Part shown: positions 1 through 11,855 of the stretch, in pieces
Layout: the number at the start of each line of letters is the position of its first letter
Numbering within the stretch: position 1 is the stretch's first letter
DNA from: Valencia hispanica
Lineage: Eukaryota > Chordata > Actinopteri > Cyprinodontiformes > Valenciidae
Length of the DNA: 64,000 bases
Direction: 5' to 3'
NCBI GenBank assembly: GCA_963556495.2
Contig: OY747707.1
Location: 36,224,371 to 36,288,370, forward strand
Notes under the pieces: model-generated
Seen by the model: the letters and a program-made list of their open reading frames with translations, nothing else
Database searches by the model: none
What the model was told of the DNA's origin: nothing
Position numbers and translations under genes: made by a program

Positions 1-475
1 GCAAATGGGAGGAGGTTGGGATTGACCAATGACGGTTCTCACTACTCCAGCCTTAATCCATTTTTAGTCGTTATGCCTCCAACATATATGCACTAGAACT
101 TAAAAAAAACTTACTCCACGGACTGTAAAAGAGGAAGGATTGGGAAAATATGCTGTAGGTAGCGTTGAGTTTCTTTAAAGTGCATGTTGGTTAATGCGTT
201 AACAGCATGAACATCATGGAAGGCCTTAGTTTAAATGGATTCAACCAAAGGGAACAAAAATAAATAAAGATTTTTCAGTATATGGCCATTAGTCTCTGAC
301 CTACTGATCTGTGCACCTCTAATTAAATCTGTTAAGAACAACAAGCAAAGAAAAGATTTTAGGTTAATCTCAGCAACAACAACAACAACAACAAAATCTG
401 TTGCCGCCCTGGGCAGTGAGCCATGCTTCCAATTTTTTGTTGTTGCTTTAAGACACCAAGGGAAAACACAGCGAT
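1..475. other. AT-rich non-coding DNA
   Basis: No gene or recognisable mobile element is visible. The only structure is a short ACA/CAA trinucleotide run at about 372-394. The composition is that of ordinary intergenic or intronic fish DNA leading into the first CpG-rich block. Confidence 0.5.
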
Positions 476-699
476 TTGTTATTCATAAATCTGCTAAGTG
501 ACAAAACCGCAGCACTACTGAACAGTTATGAACCTTTAGGTGCCATTTTCACACTCTCGGTGATCTGCCAAATTTCTACAAGCTTCATCAAAACAGCGGC
601 GAAGCGATGTGAAAGTACAGCTCCCCTGAGCTGCAAGGCTGAATGCTGTACCTTGAGAACGTGGGTATTTCTGCAAGGCAGTCCGGTTGGAAGAGCGCA

Positions 700-889
700 T
701 GCAGGAGCAAAGGGAGAGGCAGCAATTGCTTTAAATAGAAAGAGTGAGCCTTCCGCGGAGCTCTCCGGAGCTGAGAGCAGCAGAGAGGCTCGGCTCCTCG
801 ATCATCGCGGTGAAACGCCTCGCTGCCGCGCCGCTGGCACGCCACTTTTTTTTTTTATTGCGGTGACCCGGAGCACATTAATCAGCCTG

Positions 890-920
<31 letters not shown>

Positions 921-1130
921 GCCCTTTCCTCCGCCTCTACATTCCCACCCCCTCCTTCTCCTCACCCAGCAGCTCCAGTCGGTCCGTTCCGCTTCAACAA
1001 CATCCGCATCTGACGGAACCGAAACGGAGCGATGCGCGCGGGCGTTTTGCTGGCGCGGGGCCACGTGTGCTTTTCGGCTCCCTCCTGAAAGCGCAGATGC
1101 TGTTGAGAAATCACCTCGCTCCCGTTTCCT
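700..1130. promoter_or_regulatory. CpG-rich block with TATA-like motif
   Basis: GC content and CpG frequency rise sharply compared with the flanks. A TATA-like motif (TTTAAATA, 730-737) is followed about 30 bases later by a GC-rich, purine-rich stretch, as in a plus-strand core promoter. An E-box CACGTG sits near 1062. A promoter or CpG island shore is the natural reading. No convincing first coding exon follows: the first ATG at 1032 opens a frame of only 16 codons. It could equally be a CpG-rich enhancer. Confidence 0.35.
892..920. repeat. (GA)n microsatellite
   Basis: Pure GA dinucleotide run of about 29 bases inside the CpG-rich block. Confidence 0.95.
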
Positions 1131-1767
1131 GTGCAGCGTCACACGCACACACACTTTCTGTATGTCTGTGTCTGGCAGGCAACGGCTCCTCATGCGCTGA
1201 CAAGTCTGCGCAGAACATCAGGAATCAATCAAAATCTAAACTAAACCTCCATAAAGCAGTCACCTATCCCCCCCCTACTTTGGTTTCAGTGAAACTGCTG
1301 ATTTTTGTGGAAATGAAAAACAGAGCAAAAATATTAACTATTCTGCCTAACAATAACAATGAAGGGGGGGTGTTACCTTGAGTAAGTGTGGTCTTTACCC
1401 AATTCTTCTGGTCTGCTCTGGGTTATTTCATTCCGACTATGCTTTACTTTGTACATAGCCCGCTTTGGCAATCAACGTCTACTAAAGCGTATAATTATGA
1501 ATATACATGGGCACGAAACGGAAGGCTGTATGTAAAGACTTTGGGTCCATTTGTCCCTGTCGTACCCACCCATTACCATTTCAGATCTGTAAACAAACCA
1601 CTGCGTTCCCGTGTAGCCATTGCGTTTCAGTTTTTCCTCGTTGGCGCCCCTCCCTAGAAATTACATTGAGTATTAGTTATAGGAATGCTGAAGTCTCACA
1701 TATATTCAATTGTAGCCTATATTATTTTTCTCAAGTTTTCACATTGCGCCCCTATTCCTTTTTCTTT

Positions 1768-2265
1768 TGACTAACGATCTTGGTTTGGGCCAGATGTTTT
1801 GTGAAATATGACAGATTGAACCGTCTGATCAAACCAAAATATGCGACCTCCAATTTTTTGAGTCATAAAACTACATGTCTATACAGCCGATTATAGCAAC
1901 TTACTTTAAATAATCTTTGGACAAAAGAAAATGACTAATGGTGGTAGGAACCGACATATAGTGTCCCTGCAGTTAATGACTATTTAGCTCCCGATATTTT
2001 CAGTACTAAAGGACACATCACTATTTTGTCACTTCGATTTCTTACATGTAAACAAACTCGGACCGCATTTCTTTTTCATTTTCATTAAATATTTGTGTTG
2101 AATTATGGATATAAATTATAAGAATGTTCAAACCTCATGCCTAATTGAAATAAATTGTATAATAACTACTAAAAAAAACTGCCTGGTGACTAAAGAGTCA
2201 CCAGGCATCAAACCAAAATAACTCCAGCTGCTATCGGTTATTTACTGGGGTCATCATTTATTACA
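1768..2265. repeat. Dispersed repeat relic, related to 51955-52190
   Basis: Segments here recur at 52060-52185. Both copies share GTTTGGGCCAG, then GAAATATGACAGATT, then an AACCAAAATA-like or GCCAAAATAACTC-like block, then a GAGTCATAAAA block. A further piece (AACCAAAATAACTCCAG at about 2211) shows the family extends to about 2265. The family is not recognised. Repetition within one window and degeneration between copies argue for an old transposon. Confidence 0.45.
2180..2207. repeat. Perfect 12-bp stem hairpin
   Basis: TGCCTGGTGACT and its exact reverse complement are separated by the four bases AAAG. The hairpin lies inside the repeat relic at 1768-2265. A stem of 12 pairs with a 4-base loop is too short for a microRNA precursor, and it may be a sub-terminal palindrome of the element. 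Confidence 0.7.
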
Positions 2266-3119
2266 ATGGGTAACGAGAACAATATATGAAATTAATATAA
2301 ATCCTCAGATGATATGCAGCAAAATGACCAGCCTCCGCGGTAAATAACTGCAAAGAAAAATGACGTGATATTTAAATGCTTACGTAGACAGCATAGTTAT
2401 GAAATGCCATATTTCTGCTTGCGAAATGGAAATCTAAAGTGACAAATTAGCGAAGGAGTCTTTTGACGTCGTAACTCGCCAACTTTAAGTAAAGATTTCG
2501 AGAGTTGTTAAAATCCCCATACTGAAACATAACACCATTTTGGTTTAAAATCTCCAACTTAATGTCGACCATTTGAGCAACGCCGTTTTTGTAGGGAAAC
2601 ACTGACCCTCCAACATTCACATCAATAATGTGGAGCCTGTATAGGCAGGAAGGAGAGGGAGCGGCGAGCTCGCAGAGGGTGTCGAATATCAAACAGGCCT
2701 GCAGTTAGAAGCCAGTGAGTCTGGTGGCAGAGGATTTTTCTGGGACCAAATCCGAACATAATACCGCGCCACGAGTGGAGAGGACGGGGAGGAAGGAGAG
2801 ACCTGGGGTGGGGAATTGGGGGGGGGTGCGTTGACGCCCATCCCTGCAGCTAAGAATAGTTTGGGGCAACAAACAACTCCCAAGGGCCGACCAATCCGTC
2901 ACTGCACGGCCGGCAGTAACAGCAGCATGCAGGAGGAGGTGGTGGTGGTTTGAAGGAAGTAACGGGGGGCTGCTGTTCACCAAGCTTTTAGGACGTAATT
3001 AGGTTCGGGTTTCTGCGCTGGTTCTCATTAAAAATGATAAGTCCAAACTGACTGAATATAAAAAATAAACCATAATGCGTCTTTTTCTTTGTTTCTTCCC
3101 TCTGGTGACAGCGCTTTGA

Positions 3120-3559
3120 ACTCTCAGTGACCCGCGGTGTGGAAACAAAAACAAACACTGGGCTCAGCTTATCATCTCCTCCTGCATGGCTGAGGCCCTT
3201 CGTATTTCCTCTGTGCTGCGCGCATGCAGCTCATGCATGCAATCCACAATTTAGAGCCTTATTTATCTTCATACGAGCGGGTCTGATCGCCCAGCGAAAT
3301 GCACGAGCGGAGGGAGATAAGCAGCAAACGTTCGTTGTGTCCTGTTTTAAAGCTCGTTAGAAAAACGGCAGACCGGGGAATGTAGGTCTGACTGCGCGCC
3401 CTCTCGCTCTTTGTCCTTGGAGCTTTGCCAGCAGGCTCTCTGAAGCGCAGAGCTCCGATCAGCTCTAAAAAATGCACTGTGACGCAGGATAATCTCCGCA
3501 GCGACGAGGGTGGGGTGAGGATAAACATGGATTAAATGCGAGCACGATTGCGCGCGCGC

Positions 3560-3598
<39 letters not shown>

Positions 3599-4230
3599 AG
3601 AGAAAGGGGAAACTCGCGCACGCCGCTGCAGGTGAACAAAACGGAGAGCGCTGGGAACAAATCTGAGGAAAATACAACAAGAGCGCGGAGCAGAAGTGCA
3701 GCCTGGCTGCGAGCTACCCTCCGCCTCGGGCCACACTCTTACCAGCATCATAATGAGCGAAAAGCTTAGACGCACAGAACGCCGGCACAATTTTAATTGT
3801 TATTGATTATCAGGCTGACGCGTGCCAAATGGCCCGGCTGATCGTCACAATGAAGAGACCCTGTGAAAAGTTGACAAGCTGTTTCTCATTTCAGATGGGA
3901 GCCGAGAGGGGCCGAATAAAGGGGCTGGGGCCACCGCGAACGGAGGGGAGAGCTGCAAAAGCTGGAGGGAGATGGCGGCGGCTCCTCAGCTGTCACATTA
4001 TTAGCGGGCGAGTTGTAAACAAGTGAGGGGGGCCGCTTGCGTGCGTCCTCCCCGGGGCCGCTACACAGCCGCATGCAAGTCGGTGCACGGTTCAATCCCT
4101 ACCCATCGGCAGCACGGCCGACAACAACGGAGACATTGTGCAACCCCGTCACACCGCCTCCACCCCTGGTGCTGTCACGGGGGCCCTGGTGGTGGCCAGT
4201 GAACTGGCTCTATTCATCCCGGGCCAAATG
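3120..4230. promoter_or_regulatory. CpG-rich block, candidate conserved regulatory DNA
   Basis: CpG-rich sequence carries CG/CA repeats at its centre. The part at about 3785-4030 mixes TAAT-type and ATTGTTATTGAT motifs with E-box-like CAGCTG (about 3986). It looks like the non-coding elements near developmental transcription factor genes, rather than a coding exon, because all frames lack consistent codon structure and splice context. Function is inferred from composition only. Confidence 0.3.
3549..3597. repeat. (CG)n-(CA)n microsatellite
   Basis: A short alternating CG run is followed directly by about 33 bases of CA. The alternating purine-pyrimidine tract could adopt Z-DNA. Confidence 0.95.
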
Positions 4231-4339
4231 GGGGACTAAATGGCTCTTTATCCCACCAAAGAACAGGATTGTAATAAAGATGCGCATGCACAAGTCGCCC
4301 CGCATTTACCGAAGCTTATTTGACGCTTTTGAGAGGTTT

Positions 4340-6280
4340 GCCTTGCTATCATAAGCTATAGGGCTATATAAACATCTGAAATATATTAAACAAGGTGATT
4401 AATAAATATTTTCTAAACTTAAAGGTTCAACCAATTTTCCAGAAACCAGGGTGGTTTGCTGGTTCTTTTTTTACCCCCCATCGTTTCCACCGCAGCAACC
4501 TTTTCCAGGATACCAGATTAGTTTTCTGGGCCCACTCTTACCTCTTTCCTTTTCAGAACAGGAAACGGGTAATCAGTACATAAATGTGCCCCGTGAAAAC
4601 AACCAGATAGGGAGATACTAGTTTTTTAGTTTTTGTTTTTAAGAACCTGGAACTTTTTCTGACTTGGTTTTGTCATGTGAGAGTGCTAAACATTTCTAAT
4701 AAAAGGGGGAAATTCCCAGCATTGTATAGCAGTCACTGCAGAACAAATTTACATAAACGCCGTAGTTCTGCACCCTATAATCAAAACGCGAACAACAAAC
4801 AGCCAGGGTAAGATAATACCACCACCCATAGTTCAGGGTATTCGAGAAGTACTACCTCTCAGATAGTGCTGTTTTCAAACATCTCTATCCTGGTTACCCG
4901 ATTTGGCCTTGGTTCCTGCACCGGAAACAACAGGGCAAAAAATTGCCCTATGTTCTGGAAAATGTTCCTGTCATGGACGAGCACCTTAAAAGGTTAAGTT
5001 CAGAAGTGGAGAAATATTCAGAGTATACCTTTACATTTGGTTTAGCCAATAAATGAAATCTCTGCACACCTCATTTCTGATGTTCAAGCCGAAAAAAACA
5101 AGTACATATGATCAATTCTGAAGTGAACCCTATAGGTAGCCTATTGACTCAGTGGTATTAAAAAGTGCTCAGAACTGCAGGTCAAAAGCTTTGCAGCCAC
5201 ATGAACTCCAGCCCAAACGGCAGATAGCACATTCCAGCTTTGAAGGCTATGTGGTGCAATAAACTCCTCTGGCTACCTCCCCACTGTGCTGCCAAAAAAA
5301 TACATGGGGTTTCGTCAGAGATGCCCGAGGCACCGAGGTCTAAAAACAAACCAGGAGCCTTGATCAAGACCGTGCCTGCATGGGCTTCAGAGGAGGGGAG
5401 GTGTGCATGTCATCAGTGCTCTTCTGCCAAATCAATCTTCCGATAGGCCACGGCGAGGCCAGTGAAGCCGAGCGCAATCCTGGGAGGAGGGTAGTGGTAG
5501 GTTTTTATTTTACAGCCTTTGTAGTCTCCTCACACCGAATCTCCGCAGCTGGCATATCACAAAAAAAAAACCCAGACAACAACCCAGATCTTCCATATGG
5601 TGCTATATCTATGAAAGGAAGAACTTCATATTTTGAAGGTCAACTTAGATTTACGGACACAGGCGGACTTGTTGACACCCTTGTCACCTAAGTCTCCATT
5701 GCGACCATTAAATGTAATCTACCAACACTAACTGTCAAAAAGGCATACAAATCTTTTTCGCCCAACAATCACATCACCAAACTCGAAATTAACTGGAAAC
5801 ACGTGCTTCGGTCATATGAGAGAAATAAGAATGGGCAATAAACACTTCTGTTGGTACTATATGCACAGGGGAAGTTATGTGATGCTGAGGGCCTGTTTCT
5901 CTTCCAAAGGCTACTGAGAACCTTATTAGAGTGTAAAGCACCAAGAACTCTTCAAAATACCAAAACATTTTACATAAAAATCAGTTGGAGTTTGCTAGAA
6001 AAGGGAAAATGGGTTCTCACCCGGTCTGTTAGGGATCCAAAGAAGACGGAAATGGCTCAGCAGATACAAAGTCAGATTTTTTTCCATGTCCATCACAGAC
6101 CCCAGTCTTAAATCCTTTAGGCACCCCATGGAGGTGAGGGGTTCAAGGGACAACCAAGGACTACGGACTAAACGCCCGTCCAACTGACAGAAATATGGTA
6201 CATAAATTAAAGGTTGGGTTTTTAATATTTCAGTGTAAGGTTATGTTGCTGCAATACATCTGAAATCATCTTAAGGCTTT
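4340..6280. other. Non-coding stretch, nothing recognised
   Basis: Mixed AT-rich sequence. No open frame has splice context or family resemblance, and I see no repeat end that I recognise. Confidence 0.4.
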
Positions 6281-6339
6281 TTACGCATTCACTCCAAGGG
6301 TGACAACAAATCCATACAGCGTCTGTATTCTAGTCTGCA

Positions 6340-6790
6340 GAGAGATCGGATCCGAAAAGGCCACACCGCCGCTGTGTTCGTGGATAATGCGCTCTGGCTC
6401 CCTGCTCCCTGTGCGGTGGGTGAAAACAGCAGCGCTGGGGGCCCCGACACATCTCTGCGGGGAAGTGACCCGTGCGCTCCAGACCTCGTCGAAACAAAAA
6501 GCTTTGTGGAGCTCTGATGGAGGGAGGCGGGGAGGGGAGGGGATGGAGGGCTTTGTGTGGGGGAGGAAGGAAGGAGGGGAGGGAGGTTCTCCTGTTTCAT
6601 CGCCAAGTCCCGGGAGGCCAACACGGAGCATAGCTTCAATCAAACCGTGACGTCTCCTCCGGGAGCAGCGCAGCGCCTGGAAAACCGATCTCACCGCGGC
6701 TCTCTGTCGCGCCTCAGCTTTTGTTCACATGCATCTCGCCTCGGCAGCGCAGCGCCGGCAGCGACGAGACTGTTGTTTTATATCCAAGCG
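6340..6790. promoter_or_regulatory. CpG-rich block
   Basis: GC-rich sequence with many CpGs and a G/A-rich tract (about 6520-6595). Frames stay open on both strands because TA-containing stops are rare in such DNA. No exon with proper splice sites is visible. It may be a CpG island associated with the promoter cluster further right. Confidence 0.3.
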
Positions 6791-9090
6791 TGAGTGAAGG
6801 AAAAGAAAGAAGCACGGCAACAATAAAAAAAACAAAAAAAAAAAAACAATAACAAGCCTCCCAACTCCGTCTGGATATAAAACAGAACATCGGCTGTTCT
6901 TTTAAACTAATTTATTCCCATCCCCCCCCCCAACGGGTTTGATAAGCAAAAAGCCGTCCCGTGATTGTATCGACGCGCTCTCTTCGTGCGCAATTTTCCC
7001 CCCGCCGAGGTCCCTATTGATCCCAGATTAGAAAAAAGGGGACAAACAGGAGGCTAATGGGTTTAGAATGGAGGCGGTGTGGTTGTTCCCATTCTCTTTA
7101 ACGCAGCAGGTCCTCACGGAGCACCACGCTGACACAACCACTGTCACACATCACTCACCATGACAATGAGCCCCCTCCCTCTCTCCCTCCCCTACCCAGC
7201 AGGAGCAGGAGCCGAGCTGGAGCTGCCTTCAGGTGATTTTTAACCATCCAGATCCAACAAACTGTTGGAAAGGTTCCTCCCTGTGCCGAATCCCCCAAAT
7301 CCATTAAGACAAGCTCGTTTGAAGCCAATAAACTGAGGCTACCGACAGGTGAATACGATCCGTGAGATTTTTTTTCCCCCTCTTGTCATCCAAATTCCAA
7401 CCAAATCAACCTGATTTGGGTAATCAAAAACGCCGTTTATGGAAGAGGTAGCAACTCCTCTAAAGTGAAAGGGGCGAGAAATAAATATTATAAGAAGCAA
7501 AACAGCCCTCCCCGCCTGTGCTCTAACACCTGGAGAACAGATCACTCCCCGCACTGACTTTCACAGCGCGCTCAGTGGAAAAATGATGCGCAAAACAGTC
7601 CGACGGGGCCGCGCTAAAAATAAACTCGGCCCACACAAAATGTGAAGTGTTGTGCTTTGGGGCGTCCACAGCGTGAGCCAGTGAGAGAGGGGTTTTTTTT
7701 TAGGTTTGCTCAAATGGAAGGTGATAGCACATGTACTTTAGGGCGGAAAACTGCAATAATTGTACAGCTTTACGCAAACCCGTCAGTTAGAATAAAAGTG
7801 TAGAACTTTGAAGCGCTGTTATGTTCTTTGCTTTTTTAACAGAAAAAACACAAAATCTAACATGCCCTAGGTATCTTTCACCTTGCCAATTAAACATACA
7901 ATCGGGTGGTGTACATTTCTAGCAAATGTACATGGAGAATAAAACACAGTGGGTAATAAAGTATGGAGTTCTAAGCCAGGGTTGCACAAAATACAAGGCA
8001 TTTTTAAAGCGCACTGGGGGAAAACAAAAAACCTCATGGATTTAGGTATTTGGGTTGATGACGTCACACGAGGTTTAAGATCCGAAGGAAAGCGGTAAAC
8101 ACCAGGGTAGATGAGCAAACCTACAGCTTTCGACATGACATTTGAGAGTAGATCTATTCCAGTCTACCCCCAGGCCCCTTGAAAACTCCTGTTTCACTGC
8201 TGACCATTTTTCCAGAAATCCAAACATGCAGGGTCCAAGTACACACCCTTGAAGGGGGAACTTCTTAAAATGGGCAAAGAAAGAAACGCTGATCAGTTAT
8301 ACCTAAAGTGATGTCATCAAGGCCATGTGAACGTGGAAGCTTGTTTTAGTTTGTTTGATCTCGACTGAACACTGATTTACAACTAAATAAATAGAAGAAT
8401 CTGGTTGTGGCATGTTCTATAGCTGACCAAGTATAACTACGGTCAGTTTGATAGATTTTACAGAAAAATCTGGCTGACCGCGGTTTAATCTGCACACAAC
8501 AAGGCTCTCTTTCTGCATCAAAGCCCACTGAAGTAGCCTCCACCCCCCACTAGTTAATCCCCTCTTTCTCTCTCTGTTCCTTGGAAACGTCCCATAAACG
8601 CGAGGTCCTGATCCTGTTCCTCCAATCCGTTCGCGCGTTATATGCGCGATGTTATATAGCCTATACAGTTTAATCTGCGCGGATTGGCCACAGGGAAGGA
8701 TAAAGAGGTATTTCTGTCGCTGCTCAAATCAGCCAGTAAGCTGAAGCCAGTCCAAATGAGAGCACATCGATCTCACTGAGAGGAGAGCGTCCCCCAGATT
8801 ATTGGACCGGGACTCCGATCCCACCCGTACATAAAAAGGGAAAGAAAAAAAAGATCCCTGCGTAACGGTATCGTCAGAAAGCAGTCTGTGTAGCCTGCAG
8901 ATGAGCTTTAAACTCTCAGCTTGGAACGCATCCAACAAGCCCTGCGGCTCTTATTTCAATTAAACTGCAACTTCAGGCTGCAAGATGCGCTCCACAGCGA
9001 CAAAAAAAAAGAAGGATAATCTAAAACGAGACTGGTGTGGAAACAACCCGAAACTCACCAAGCAATTAGGGAAATTATACTGGCAGTGAT
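6791..9090. other. Mixed non-coding DNA between CpG-rich blocks
   Basis: Contains A-rich and C-rich short runs (about 6829-6845 and 6922-6931). The section at about 7000-7250 has balanced composition with homeodomain-like TTATTGATC and TTAAC motifs, a possible conserved non-coding element. No gene structure is seen. Confidence 0.3.
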
Positions 9091-9286
9091 AAATGGCTGT
9101 TTGGAAAGTAGGTTGTTTGGATATAAAGAGAAAGAGGAACGCGTATCGGAGCTCCGGGAATCCTGTGGAGAATAGGGGGTGTCCATTAATCCTCCACGCA
9201 GGGCGAGATTGCGTGCGGAAAGGAGGGGAGGAGAAACAACACGCTGCAGCTCAAAGTCAGACCCGAGAACACCTGCGAGACACGCT

Positions 9287-9334
9287 GAGAGAGAGAGAGA
9301 GGGAGGGAGGGAGAGGGAGAGAGAGGGGGGGGGG
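9287..9334. repeat. Purine-rich GA/GGGA microsatellite
   Basis: GA repeat degenerates into GGGA and then a G run. Purines lie on the plus strand throughout. Confidence 0.9.
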
Positions 9335-10141
9335 TGTCACGCAGGCACGCAGCCAGAGCGGTTTCCATCAACTTATGCAGACAGGAAGGTGAGCGGTGCA
9401 CAACCACACAAATGCTTCACACTACCTCTCTGGGACTGATGAGGGTCCGATCTGTCCAAACAAAGCCCCCCCACCCCCTCCACCCCATGCAGTGATAGCA
9501 GCAGGGGCGCACACGCCGCGGGGGATGCCCTCCAACTGAACCGGACCGTCTCATAGGAGCAGCGCTCACTCTGCTTTTGGTACAGGGCGAGGCTGGATTC
9601 CTGTAACCTTGTTTAGCGCAGAAGCTCCGTGTGCGCGCACAAGCACGCGCACCAGCCCCTCACAGGCAGACTCACTCACACAACGGGGTGCGAAAAGCCC
9701 GAGTAGGCACCGCCATCACCAAACACCGACCAAGGACGGCGCCACTTTCAAGTTCGCTAATCTCTGGGACGCCCTTCTCACCTCCGCTGCGGCTGACAGG
9801 ACGCTGCTGATCTCAGCCGTGTGTGCGCGTTGTTTATCAACCACATGTCGCTGCCCCGCCGAAACGCACAAAGACCACCCTATGCGCTATTCTTAGAAGT
9901 GGTCCGATCCTCTCCCCCAGTCGCTGCGCACATCATCGCGATCAGGATCCAGCCTGCCCCCCCACCCAATGAAAATCACACTGAAGAATATAAAACAGCC
10001 AAACCGTTATTAGCACAACTATAAAGAGCCGAACACGTTTTTTTTTTCCAGGGGCTCCGGGGGAAAAAAAGATTCCACACAAGCTGGTGGGGAAATAAAA
10101 ACACATTCAGATAAGTCTTTTATTTATTTTTTTTGTCTCAC

Positions 10142-10245
10142 CTGGTTAAATGGTGCAAGTTCCGTAGAGTCTGATTCAAGTCTTTCGTCCTGTTTTTCCC
10201 AGTGCGTGGACGTACGTAGACTGGCCCCGGTTACGGTCCCGTCTG
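10142..10245 (-). CDS. Candidate internal exon of an unidentified gene
   Basis: On the minus strand this 104-base stretch ends at a consensus donor (CAG|GTGAGA at 10142/10141). It begins after a CACCAG acceptor preceded by a pyrimidine tract that is interrupted by a GC-rich patch. It is open in one frame, giving a hydrophilic peptide with segments such as STHWEKQDERLESDS. Its phase (two bases completing a codon) fits the donor phase of the candidate start exon at 10633-10648. No family is recognised. It could be a non-coding 5' exon or a chance match. Confidence 0.25.
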
Positions 10246-10632
10246 CTGGTGACAGACGATCCCGGCCAGAAGGAGGAAAATAAAATTTAAAAAAAGTGTC
10301 TAACAGGTTATCCACTTGTCAAGAAACGAGGCAAATCGAATAAATAACCCCCTCTATGTGTGTTCTATTGTCTACTGTCGACTCTCATCCTTTACTCTAT
10401 ATTTAAAGCGGACTTTTAGGAGCTTCCATAGAGCTACAAAAAGATCCTGCGCCGAAACGGAGACGGAGGGGGGTGTGGGGAGGGAATCCTGAAAAAAAAA
10501 ATCCACAAAAAAAGATCCGACGAGTCAGAAAGAAATTATTTTTTAAAAACAAAAACTGTTCGGTCCGAGCCCCTCGCAGGATACAGGTGGTGAAGTGAGG
10601 TTGGCGGAGAAATTAACTCAGCTCGTCCGTAC

Positions 10633-10648
10633 CTCGCAGCAGCGCCAT
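10633..10648 (-). CDS. Candidate first coding exon (ATG plus donor)
   Basis: Minus-strand ATG at 10648-10646 in strong context (AACATGG) encodes Met-Ala-Leu-Leu-Arg and one more base before a GTACGG donor. The upstream minus-strand sequence, up to about 11200, is CpG-rich and would be the 5' UTR and promoter. Joining to 10142-10245 preserves frame, which has a one-in-three chance of happening by accident. The gene is not recognised and would continue leftwards. Confidence 0.25.
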
Positions 10649-10946
10649 GTTGGGTCTGAACGGAGCACGCCGTGCTCGGAAAAAGCCCCTTTTCCTCCCG
10701 CTCTGCGTCGCTCCGCTCCGCTCCGCGCGTCCCCCACCCTCTCTGCTTCCAACAGCGGAATCCGTGCGACGAGAACGCGGCTTCGTGTAGAGAATTTATA
10801 CAGTGTAGTTTCTTGGGTTGTTTTTTTTTTCTGTTTCTTGCTCCGATTCTTCTTTTCGCTTCCAGAGTCGCAGAGAACTGCCCGTGTTGGAAGCCCCTCG
10901 GTTCTCACCGAGGACGCACACAGAGCTGTGTGATTACGGGGAGTGC

Positions 10947-10988
10947 CGCGCGCGCGCGCGTGCGCACACACACACATACATACATACA
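10947..10988. repeat. (CG)n-(CA)n-(TACA)n microsatellite
   Basis: Alternating CG, then CA, then TACA units form about 40 bases of alternating purine-pyrimidine DNA inside the CpG island. Confidence 0.9.
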
Positions 10989-11239
10989 GCGCGAGAGAGA
11001 ATGGATGAACGCTGCCGAGACTGAGCGACTCGCTTCCACTCCCACTCGCGCAGACTCTACCCAGAAGGCCAGTCGGGAGACCGCAATTACCATAAGCCTC
11101 CAGCGTACGGCACTGGCTGCGCGCGCACACGGAGACACACACAAACACACACTCAGAGTCAAACACACACACATAGAAGGCTCCGCTGAAACTCCTAAAG
11201 AGCACAAGGCTGAGTTTAAACACACATTAGGTGGCAAAT

Positions 11240-11692
11240 GAGGCACGTGGATAATTGGAAAGAAAATAGAACCTTAACATGAAAGATGACGTGATGTTAG
11301 AAAGCACCGTCAAATGGCGTTTTTTTATTTATTTTTATATGTGGTATATTTTTGGTCGTGATTGCATGGGGCCCCAAGCAGAATATAGTTTTGGGCGCTA
11401 ATCCCAATTCTCATACCAGGTCCGTTTCAGTTAACTAGAACGTCATCGACAAGTTAATTAATTCCAGTAATTGAATTTAAAAAATGAAATGAATATATTA
11501 GGCTACACAGATTCTGAAAATGTAGGTAACCTATTACAATAAACCAATAACAATAAGATTTTTAATAGAAAATTGAGGACTTGGTCGGTCTAATTAAAAA
11601 GTGGCTGCTAAAGAAGCTGGCTGTTAATAGTACTGTGTCACCGCGAATGAATGGTAAGTTAAGCTGAAGGAAAAAGTGTGGTAGATAAAGGT
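11240..11692. other. AT-rich non-coding stretch, nothing recognised
   Basis: The sequence changes abruptly from the CpG island to AT-rich DNA. No gene or repeat is recognised. Confidence 0.4.
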
Positions 11693-11760
11693 GAATTCAG
11701 TTCAGTTTATTTATATAGCACCAATTCACAGCATGTCATTTGAGTTCAATCATACAGTAT
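11693..11760. repeat. Fragment of a common fish dispersed repeat
   Basis: The motif TTCAGTTTATTTATATAGC followed by a CCAATTCACAG-like segment is typical of a very frequent fish interspersed repeat. Only the end is present. Family name not assigned. Confidence 0.4.
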
Positions 11761-11855
11761 ATATTTATTTCAATTAATCCTTCGGTACATTATTCCAATC
11801 AGTTTAAAAGTTTTATATCTGACAACAAGAAACAAGCCTTTCCATTCAAGAATTA

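Larger units (their letters stand above)
9100..11230. promoter_or_regulatory. Large CpG-rich island, probable promoter region
   Basis: This is the longest CpG-dense interval of the left half and includes GA, CG and CA microsatellites. Near its left-central part, on the minus strand, lies a start codon in good context (AACATGG) directly before a GTACGG splice donor (10633). This supports a minus-strand promoter within about 10650-11230. TATA-like sequence is not obvious, in keeping with a CpG-island promoter. Confidence 0.4.

Noticed and set aside
476..1381. 301-codon plus-strand open frame across the first CpG-rich block
   Set aside because: It has no ATG at its start, reads through a GA microsatellite as Arg-Glu repeats, changes composition along its length, and matches no known domain. 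Long open frames are expected in CpG-rich DNA.
2180..2207. Hairpin considered as a microRNA precursor or transcription terminator
   Set aside because: The stem of 12 pairs and loop of 4 are too short for a microRNA, and rho-independent terminators are not relevant in this eukaryotic context.
2447..2692. 81-codon minus-strand frame with an acceptor-like TAACTGCAG just upstream
   Set aside because: There is no usable donor and codon use is AT-rich in its second half. It borders a repeat relic, and the peptide (LHIIDVNVGGSVFPYKN...) was not recognised. Possible but unsupported as an exon.
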